From the NCBI GenBank assembly GCA_902766575.1, contig CACXED010000074.1, positions 1-19,534 on the forward strand: a stretch of DNA of 19,534 nt, read 5' to 3'. The position numbers were made by a program, and so were the translations under genes. This DNA comes from an uncultured Ruminococcus sp. (GTDB lineage: Bacteria > Bacillota > Clostridia > Oscillospirales > CAG-272). Positions 14,205 through 19,534 of this stretch are shown piece by piece (within the stretch, counting starts at the first letter, position 1; every line of letters starts with the position of its first letter). The notes beneath the pieces are model-generated. The model searched no databases. It had not been told where the DNA came from and worked only from the letters and a program-made list of their open reading frames with translations.

Positions 14205-16502
14205 TCAGGCTTCGATGCCGATGTTCTTGAGCGCCTCGACCTGCATACGGTAGAGGTTGTAGTAAATGCCCTTTTTGTTGATAAGCTCAAGGTGAGTTCC
14301 GAACTCGGGCATCTTGCCGTTTTCGATGACTATCAGCTTGTCCGCGTCGCGTAAGGTCGAGAGACGGTGCGCGATCATTATCGTCGTGCGTCCCTTGACG
14401 AGCCGCTCGAGCGCGGTCTGAATCTGGCGCTCGGTCTCGGTGTCCATAGCCGCGGTAGCCTCGTCGAGAATGAGTATTTTCGGGTTTCTGAGGACTGCGC
14501 GGGCTATCGAGACGCGCTGGCGCTCGCCGCCCGAGAGGTCCTTGTAGCCGAAGCCTATGCGTGTCGAATAAGCGTCGGGGAGCTTCATTATGAAATCGTG
14601 CGCTCCGGCGATCTTGGACGCCTCTATCACCTCGTCGAGCGTCGCGTCGGGACGGGCGTAGCGGATGTTGTCGAGGATTGTTCCCATAAAGAGATAGGTC
14701 TCCTGCGAGACTATCGCGATGTTCTTGCGGAGGTCGGCAAAGGAGATGTCCTTTACGTTCACGCCGTCGATGAGTATCTCCCCGGCGGTCACGTCGTAGA
14801 GCCTTATCAGCAGGTTGGCGAGGGTCGATTTTCCCGCGCCGGTGTGGCCGACGATGCCGATGACCTTGCCCGGCTCGATGTCGAAGCTCACGCCGTCGAT
14901 GACCTTGCGGTTCTTGACATAGGAGAACTCGACGTTATTGAAGGTCACGCGGCCCTTGATGTCGTTCATCAGGACAGGCTTTTCGGACTCTACGACCTCG
15001 GGAACCGCGTCCATGACCTCAAAGAGCCTCGAGCAGGCGTTGAGACAGTCGGTAGCCCAGTAGGTCATGTCGACAAAGAAGTACATCGGGCTGTAGACCA
15101 TGTTCATATACGAGATGAAGGTCACGAGCAGACCGTAGGTCAGCTCGCCCTTGATGACCATCCAGCCGCCGAACGCCCACGCGAAGATGTTTCCGAGATA
15201 GAGCAGAAAATCCGCCGCCGGATAGGCTAAGTTCTGGAAATCCGAGAGATTCTTCTCGTTCTGGGCGAGACGCTTTGAGTAGCGGTTGAAGCGGACGACC
15301 TCGTTCTTCTCCTTTGAGAACGCCTTGACGACGCGGATTCCGCCTAAAACGTCGGACAGCGCGCCGTTCATCGCTCTCGAGCTCGAGTAGCGCTTGGCGT
15401 GGAGCTTGTCCTCCTTTGCAAAGGCGAACCTGACGAGCAGGAAGAAGCAGGGCACTGTGATCAGCGACAGAAACGCGAGGAGCGGATTCAGTATGAACAT
15501 TATTATAACGAGCGCGATTATCTGCACGACGTTCACGAGAAACCACGGAAATCCGTCGCAGAAGAACTGATAGATAGTCAGCGCGTCGTTGTTGACCTGA
15601 GTCATAAGTCCTCCGGTCTGCCGTCCGGTGAAGAAGCTCAGCGAAAGCCGCTGGATAGCGTTGAAGATAGTCTGCTTTAAGTCGTAGGTGATCAGCGCGG
15701 CGATCTTTGAGGTTATGATGCCGTTGAACATACTGCACAGCACCGAGAAAACTCTCATGCTGATTATCATCGCGAGGACGAGCAGTATCTGGCCGTAGAA
15801 ATCGCCGTCAGGGTCGAGCACCTGATCGTAGTAGAACGCCGAGCCGATATAGGGCGACAGCACTCCGAGCACGCTCATCAGCACGAGCATCGCGAGTACT
15901 ATCGCGAGCTGCTTTTTATATTTAATGAAGAATATGCTCATGCGCCTTATGAGCTTGCCCTTGTCCATGCAGCGCGGGCAGATCTTACGGTTCGGGTCGG
16001 GATAGCGCGAGCCGCACTTCGGGCAGAACAGCGACTCCTTGGAGTCCTCCTCGTCGAGCTCGAAGGGCTTGCCCTCCTTGACCTTTTTTATGTATTTGCA
16101 GAAAAGGTTCATCTGCGACTTTGACGTGTTCGTAAAGACGGCGACGAGCACGCGGCCGTCCTTTTCCTTGCTCTTTGCGGTCAGCCGTCCGGAGGAGAGC
16201 AGCTCCTCGACCTGAAAATCGTCGAGGTCGTCGAGCATATAACATTCGTAGGACAGCTCGGTGAAGCCCGATTCGAGCCTTGCGGCGGTCGCTCCGGAGA
16301 AATGCCTGTGTCCGCGCGGAGAGAGGGTCATTATTCCCGAGATCACTAAGAGCTCTCCGGCAGTAGCGGCGAGATAGCAGTCGCAGTGAGCGCCCTCCTT
16401 GTTCATATCGCACTTGGCGAGAAGCATCAGCTTGTCCTCGGAGACGCCCTTGCGGTCGAGCGCCTGTATAAGTCCGGATGGGTAGTTATCGAGTGCAACC
16501 AT
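14205..16502 (-). CDS. ABC exporter (permease-ATPase fusion) with N-terminal domain and zinc ribbon, partner of the other exporter
   Basis: 765 aa from ATG 16502, chosen because GAGAGGTGA lies just upstream; an in-frame TTG at 16517 has no ribosome site. A beta-rich domain (about 20-140, VLVAVFTNTSKSQMNLF) precedes a zinc ribbon (C160-x-x-C163, C175-x-x-C178). A six-helix transmembrane domain (about 190-490) and an ATPase domain follow. Walker A is GHTGAGKST (552-560), LSGGERQR 656-663, Walker B ILILDEAT with E681, and H712. Both exporters share domain order and total length and must derive from one ancestral gene. It is the first gene of the operon, behind the promoter at 16579-16551. The zinc ribbon plus extra domain in a canonical exporter is unusual; these may be cytoplasmic docking or sensing modules (inference). 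Confidence 0.93.
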   Translation of the reverse strand: MVALDNYPSGLIQALDRKGVSEDKLMLLAKCDMNKEGAHCDCYLAATAGELLVISGIMTLSPRGHRHFSGATAARLESGFTELSYECYMLDDLDDFQVEELLSSGRLTAKSKEKDGRVLVAVFTNTSKSQMNLFCKYIKKVKEGKPFELDEEDSKESLFCPKCGSRYPDPNRKICPRCMDKGKLIRRMSIFFIKYKKQLAIVLAMLVLMSVLGVLSPYIGSAFYYDQVLDPDGDFYGQILLVLAMIISMRVFSVLCSMFNGIITSKIAALITYDLKQTIFNAIQRLSLSFFTGRQTGGLMTQVNNDALTIYQFFCDGFPWFLVNVVQIIALVIIMFILNPLLAFLSLITVPCFFLLVRFAFAKEDKLHAKRYSSSRAMNGALSDVLGGIRVVKAFSKEKNEVVRFNRYSKRLAQNEKNLSDFQNLAYPAADFLLYLGNIFAWAFGGWMVIKGELTYGLLVTFISYMNMVYSPMYFFVDMTYWATDCLNACSRLFEVMDAVPEVVESEKPVLMNDIKGRVTFNNVEFSYVKNRKVIDGVSFDIEPGKVIGIVGHTGAGKSTLANLLIRLYDVTAGEILIDGVNVKDISFADLRKNIAIVSQETYLFMGTILDNIRYARPDATLDEVIEASKIAGAHDFIMKLPDAYSTRIGFGYKDLSGGERQRVSIARAVLRNPKILILDEATAAMDTETERQIQTALERLVKGRTTIMIAHRLSTLRDADKLIVIENGKMPEFGTHLELINKKGIYYNLYRMQVEALKNIGIEA

Positions 16503-16550
16503 TGTATCACCTCTCAATTAGTATAAATTCAAAAAGCGGCGGTTAATAAT

Positions 16551-16579
16551 ATTATAATATTTTTATAACTGAAAGTCAA
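16551..16579 (-). promoter_or_regulatory. Sigma-A promoter of the ABC-DUF1854-ABC operon
   Basis: Minus strand: TTGACT (16579-16574), 17 bp, TATAAT (16556-16551). The spacer and -10 are near consensus. The leader to ATG 16502 is about 42 bases. Confidence 0.85.
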
Positions 16580-16721
16580 TATAAAATATGTTTTTATGGG
16601 AATATTCCTGATATTATTGCGCGATTTTCTGAAATTGATTAAAAAAGATGTCAATAATGGATAAATAATCGGCGCTCGGATTGTGCAAACAGTGGAAAAT
16701 AGAAAAAATTCGGCGTATCTC

Positions 16722-16750
16722 TTGACAGAAAAGAGCAAGTGTGGTATTAT
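16722..16750 (+). promoter_or_regulatory. Sigma-A promoter of the glycoside hydrolase gene
   Basis: TTGACA (16722-16727), exactly 17 bp, TATTAT (16745-16750). Transcription should begin near 16757, directly ahead of the leader hairpin. Confidence 0.85.
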
Positions 16751-16758
16751 TTCAATCT

Positions 16759-16791
16759 AAGGCAGAGCCGCTAACCTCGCGGCGTTGCCTT
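16759..16791 (+). promoter_or_regulatory. Leader hairpin in the 5' UTR of the glycoside hydrolase
   Basis: AAGGCA (16759-16764) pairs with TGCCTT (16786-16791). Inside it, GCCGC (16767-16771) pairs with GCGGC (16779-16783) around a 7-base loop, separated by a 2x2 internal loop. It starts within a few bases of the expected transcript 5' end, about 20 bases before the AAGGAG ribosome site. It could protect the mRNA 5' end or take part in regulation; no T-tract follows, so it is not a terminator. Confidence 0.6.
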
Positions 16792-16824
16792 ACAACCTTT
16801 ACAAGAAGCAAGGAGTTGATAAGA

Positions 16825-19242
16825 TTGCTTAATGTAAAAACATCAAAGGGGTACAAGGAACTGAAGCGCGACTTCCAGACGCTTCCGATGAACTGCCGTC
16901 CGGTTCCGTTCTATCATATGGACGGACGCTTTGCGGAAAACGGAAAGCTCACCGACGAGGTCGCTAAAAATATTGCTCTTTACAAAAAGAGCGGCTACGG
17001 CGGACTTACGCCGCTCCCGGTCTCGGCTATGGGCGGACACGAGGGAACTCTCCCCGCGTTCGGAACCGAGGAATATTACGACAGCTACAGGGCTCTGCTC
17101 GACAAGGCGCGCGAGCTCGACATGAGCATCGTCTACTACGACGATCTCGACTTCCCGAGCGGACGCGCGGGCGGCGAGCTGGCGAGGGTCTTTCCCGACT
17201 CGACCGCGCTGGCGCTCAGACGCTTTGAGTACGAGTGCATGGAGGGTCAGACTGTAAAGCGCGCTCTCTACGCCGAGGAGGGCTCAAAGCTGATGAGCCT
17301 TGTCGCGGTGGAGGTCGACGACCGCCGAGTCATCGATCTGCGCCCATTCATCGACGGCGACGAGCTTGTCTGGACGGTGCCGGAGGGCAACTGGAACGTC
17401 GAGGAATACGTCTGCGTCCCGGTCAAGGACGGCTACGCCAACTTCATGAGCTACGACGCTTCGATGGACTATATCTCGCTGACCTATAAGCGCTTTGCCG
17501 ACCGCTATTCCGACTACTTCGGCGACGTCGTCAAGATGACCTTCTACGACGATCTTCAGTATCAGGCTCCGAACCGCAGGATGTGGGACTACAGTCTCAA
17601 CGAGGTCTTTGAGGAGCGCTACGGCTTTGATCCCGCGCCCTATTATCCGGCGCTCTGGGAGGAGATCGGCGAGGACACAGCTCACTACAAGGCGCTTTTC
17701 ATGGACTGCCGGGCGCATATGTTCGCCGACGGCTTCTTCAAGGCGGTCGGAGACTTTACAAGACGCTGCGGACTCGCCTCGACCGGACACGTCGCCGAGC
17801 CAAAGGACGCATCCTGCTCGTGGCTCTACGGCGACGGATTTCTCTGGCGCAAATACAGCGGAGCGGTCGGACTCGATCTCGTCCACTCCTATATGTACGG
17901 CTTCAACGGACTCAAGATCGCGTCGAGCGCCGCTTACAACTACGATATCGGAACGGTCGTCTGCGAGATCTACGGCAACTACGGCGTTCTCGACGAGAGA
18001 ATACTTTACTGCGAGGCGATGAACGCCTTTTCGCGCGGCGTGAACTATATGATCCCGCACACGCTCTGGCTCTCGGGAAAGGCGCGCATACCGCACGAGG
18101 TCTCGCACCGAAATCCGGAGTTCAGGGATATCGTCCCGGGACTGAACGACTACATGACCCGCTGTCAGGCTCTGCTTCGCGGAGGACGGCATATCTGCGA
18201 CATCGCGATGCTCTATCCGATCGAGTCGGTACACTCGCAGATGGGGCTTTACGAGTCGGAGCCGAGGGGCTTCGAGTTCTCCCAGACTCCAGAGAACACC
18301 GACTATATGACGCTCATCAACAGCATTATGGCTTATGCAGGACACGATCTCACGGTCATCCATCCCGAGGTCATGGAGGAAAAGGTCAGCGCCGACGACG
18401 GGATGCTCTATCTCAACAACACGGTGAACTTTGAGCGCTTCAGCGTGCTCGTCATGCCGGGAATGTCGATGATCAGGCTCGACAATCTGCGCAAGATCAA
18501 GAAATTCTGGGAGAGCGGCGGAAAAATAATCGCCACCGTCGAGCTTCCGACAAAAGCCTTTGAGTTCACGCCCGATAAAAGCTCAGACGAGGAGGTCAAC
18601 CGCCTTGTAAACGAGATCTTCGGCGTCACCGGCGACTCTCACGACGTGCTCCAGAATATCTACGAGAACACCAACGAGAACGGCGGAGCGGCTTATTTCA
18701 TCCCCTCCGACAAGACCGGCGCGGACGGCGTCTATCACGTCGAGAGCCGGGCGATAGCCGATCTGCTCGACAGGCTCGGCGTCGCCTACGACGTGGAGAT
18801 CGTCGATATGCCGACCCTTGACGACGTAGGGATGCTCAGTCTGAATCTCCCGGCGTTCCGGAACTCCGGAGCCGCCGACGCGATGCAGAAGGGCGGAGTG
18901 TTCGGCTATATCCACAAGCGTCAGGATAACTGCGACGTCTACTTCTTCTCGAACTCGACGATGGCAGACTACGACGGCGACGTCCTGCTCCGCGGCGAGC
19001 TCATCAACCCCGAGCTCTGGAATCCCCACAACGGAAAGATACGCCGCGCCGAATACGAAAAGGTCAGCTATCGCGGCGAGATATACACAAAGCTCCCGCT
19101 TAAGCTCGCAAGCGCCGAGTCGGTATTTATCGTCAGCGGCGGCGAGCGCGATATCTTCGATTTCATCCGCGACAAGGGCGATCAGCCTATCGAGGAATTT
19201 GTCCCCGAAAACGCGCCGAAGCCCATAAAGCCGCTCGACTGA
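16825..19242 (+). CDS. Cytoplasmic glycoside hydrolase, GH106 (alpha-L-rhamnosidase)-like
   Basis: 805 aa from TTG 16825, set by AAGGAG at 16810-16815 with 9-base spacing; the longer frame from 16741 would start inside the promoter. The N-terminal half has the TIM-barrel style of GH106-like enzymes: MDGRF near the start, KKSGYGGLTPLPVSAMGGHEG, then a Tyr/Asp-rich IVYYDDLDFPSGRAGGEL. ASTGHVAEPK, SSAAYNYD, VCEIYGNYG and RGVNYMIPHTLWLSG lie further along. The C-terminal part has a Rossmann-like beta-galactosidase trimerisation-type segment (VLVMPGMSMIRLDNLRKIKKFWESGGKII) and closing beta strands. There is no signal peptide, so it works on imported oligosaccharides in the cytoplasm. Family assignment is by pattern; catalytic glutamates cannot be placed with certainty. 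It stands alone, with no transporter or sugar regulator in the window. Confidence 0.78.
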   Translation: MLNVKTSKGYKELKRDFQTLPMNCRPVPFYHMDGRFAENGKLTDEVAKNIALYKKSGYGGLTPLPVSAMGGHEGTLPAFGTEEYYDSYRALLDKARELDMSIVYYDDLDFPSGRAGGELARVFPDSTALALRRFEYECMEGQTVKRALYAEEGSKLMSLVAVEVDDRRVIDLRPFIDGDELVWTVPEGNWNVEEYVCVPVKDGYANFMSYDASMDYISLTYKRFADRYSDYFGDVVKMTFYDDLQYQAPNRRMWDYSLNEVFEERYGFDPAPYYPALWEEIGEDTAHYKALFMDCRAHMFADGFFKAVGDFTRRCGLASTGHVAEPKDASCSWLYGDGFLWRKYSGAVGLDLVHSYMYGFNGLKIASSAAYNYDIGTVVCEIYGNYGVLDERILYCEAMNAFSRGVNYMIPHTLWLSGKARIPHEVSHRNPEFRDIVPGLNDYMTRCQALLRGGRHICDIAMLYPIESVHSQMGLYESEPRGFEFSQTPENTDYMTLINSIMAYAGHDLTVIHPEVMEEKVSADDGMLYLNNTVNFERFSVLVMPGMSMIRLDNLRKIKKFWESGGKIIATVELPTKAFEFTPDKSSDEEVNRLVNEIFGVTGDSHDVLQNIYENTNENGGAAYFIPSDKTGADGVYHVESRAIADLLDRLGVAYDVEIVDMPTLDDVGMLSLNLPAFRNSGAADAMQKGGVFGYIHKRQDNCDVYFFSNSTMADYDGDVLLRGELINPELWNPHNGKIRRAEYEKVSYRGEIYTKLPLKLASAESVFIVSGGERDIFDFIRDKGDQPIEEFVPENAPKPIKPLD

Positions 19243-19264
19243 ACAAAATCTCACTGAATAAAAT

Positions 19265-19300
19265 CTCCCGGAGACCGATCCTGTAAACGGTATCCGGGAG
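19265..19300. terminator. Intrinsic terminator of the glycoside hydrolase, probably bidirectional
   Basis: CTCCCGGA (19265-19272) pairs with TCCGGGAG (19293-19300). After a one-base bulge on each side, ACCG (19274-19277) pairs with CGGT (19288-19291) around a 10-base loop. TATTTAATTTAAT follows on the plus strand, and ATTTTATT on the minus strand. It separates the hydrolase from the converging Spo0A-C-like remnant. Confidence 0.88.
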
Positions 19301-19308
19301 TATTTAAT

Positions 19309-19534
19309 TTAATATTCGCTCAGCTCGAGCATTGCCCTTATCAGCCTTGAGTAGACGCGGATCACCGAAGCGTTTGGCGCCTGCCAGCCGTCCGGACGGA
19401 TGCTGTCGGCAAAGATGCAGGTTTTCAGCTCCGCGCCGCCGCGTTCCCAGGCGCTCGACGTTTTTTTCGCCTGTGGAGAAGCGCTCGGCGACTCTTTTGT
19501 AGATCACTCCGATCGTACCGAGCAGAGACGGCTC
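19309..19534 (-). pseudogene. Spo0A C-terminal-like regulator fragment with an internal frameshift (5' part outside window)
   Basis: Reading in from the right edge, the minus strand encodes EPSLLGTIGVIYKRVAERF followed by STGEKNVER. This resembles the Spo0A DNA-binding domain pattern (LLG, Y, A.., TTPSRVER). At 19451-19459, directly after VER, the frame breaks: the current frame becomes a non-homologous Arg-rich tail ending at 19304. The +1 frame continues sensibly as AWERGGAELKTCIFADS, then IRPDGWQAPNASVIR and on to LELSEY with TAA at 19311-19309. About eight residues (the AIRHAIEL helix turn) also seem to be missing at the join, so a small out-of-frame deletion, not a one-base slip, is likely. 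The tail lacks the FGYTV...KPTNSEFIA ending of true Spo0A, so it is a homologue, not spo0A itself. A sequencing artefact remains possible. Confidence 0.6.

Larger units (their letters stand above)
16503..16824. other. AT-rich divergent intergenic region
   Basis: About 320 bases hold no gene. The region carries the minus-strand promoter at 16579-16551 for the ABC/DUF1854 operon, the plus-strand promoter at 16722-16750 for the glycoside hydrolase, and the leader hairpin at 16759-16791. Bases 16580-16720 between the promoters are AT-rich and show no clear operator. An earlier in-frame codon at 16741 lies inside the -10 region, so translation cannot begin there. Confidence 0.75.

Noticed and set aside
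11193..16502. A cyanophycin export or metabolism locus
   Set aside because: DUF1854 and the exporters fit, but no cyanophycin synthetase or cyanophycinase gene is present, so that function is not claimed.
16741..16824. N-terminal extension of the glycoside hydrolase from GTG 16741
   Set aside because: The codon lies between the -35 and -10 of the promoter and has no ribosome site; TTG 16825 is correctly spaced from AAGGAG.
17284..18363. 359-codon minus-strand open frame inside the glycoside hydrolase; similar plus-strand frame at 8780-9637 opposite the MATE gene
   Set aside because: Both are antisense to well-supported genes, with low-complexity charged translations and no start signals.
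19460..19467. A-AAA-AAC slippery run just before the frame break in the Spo0A-C-like gene, suggesting programmed -1 frameshifting
   Set aside because: The continuing homologous frame is +1, not -1, and about eight expected residues are absent. A deletion explains both facts, a slip does not.
19309..19534. The spo0A master regulator gene
   Set aside because: The tail lacks the FGYTV and KPTNSEFIA region of genuine Spo0A and ends differently, so only a Spo0A-C-like homologue is called.

Overview
The window looks like a chromosomal segment of a Clostridia-type Firmicute. The evidence is a moderately high-GC genome, AAGGAGG-type ribosome sites, several sigma-A promoters with exact 17-bp spacers, occasional TTG/GTG starts, an MTIGKVIR-type XRE regulator remnant and a Spo0A C-terminal-like remnant. 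This is inferred from gene content; no rRNA, tRNA, CRISPR array, phage module or insertion sequence was seen.

Region 1 (1-4090) is a two-component-controlled surface/polymer locus. A secreted Cthe_2159-like (DUF4353) carbohydrate-binding beta-helix protein runs leftwards and off the window. Divergent from it is a four-gene operon: VTC-domain polyphosphate polymerase, DUF4956 membrane protein, OmpR-family response regulator, sensor histidine kinase. The shared 139-bp promoter region holds two mirror-image modules. Each has two 7-bp CTTTAGG-like boxes 11 bp apart, then 9 bp, then a -10 hexamer, and neither has a good -35. This is the most striking regulatory signal in the window, and the local response regulator is its obvious candidate reader.

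Region 2 (4091-5530) holds a decayed XRE-family regulator, with part of its helix-turn-helix missing and an in-frame TAG, behind an intact promoter. A small charged 81-aa protein with its own promoter and a bidirectional terminator follows.

Region 3 (5532-9665, minus strand) is an operon: MATE-family exporter, serine beta-lactamase-like hydrolase, and an unrecognised protein that may be a beta-propeller. Region 4 (9727-10628) pairs a small one-TM protein with a compact M50 (site-2) membrane metalloprotease. A minus-strand RNHCP zinc-ribbon protein (10633-11055) follows, preceded by a long inverted repeat.

Region 5 (11193-16580, minus strand) is a three-gene operon: ABC exporter, DUF1854 protein, ABC exporter. 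Both exporters are 765 aa and carry an extra N-terminal domain plus a four-cysteine zinc ribbon ahead of the membrane domain. DUF1854/ABC pairs are known from cyanophycin loci elsewhere, but no cyanophycin gene is present here.

Region 6 (16722-19300) is a monocistronic cytoplasmic glycoside hydrolase resembling the GH106 (alpha-L-rhamnosidase) group, with its own promoter, a leader hairpin and a terminator. The right edge (19309-19534) is a broken Spo0A-C-like gene.
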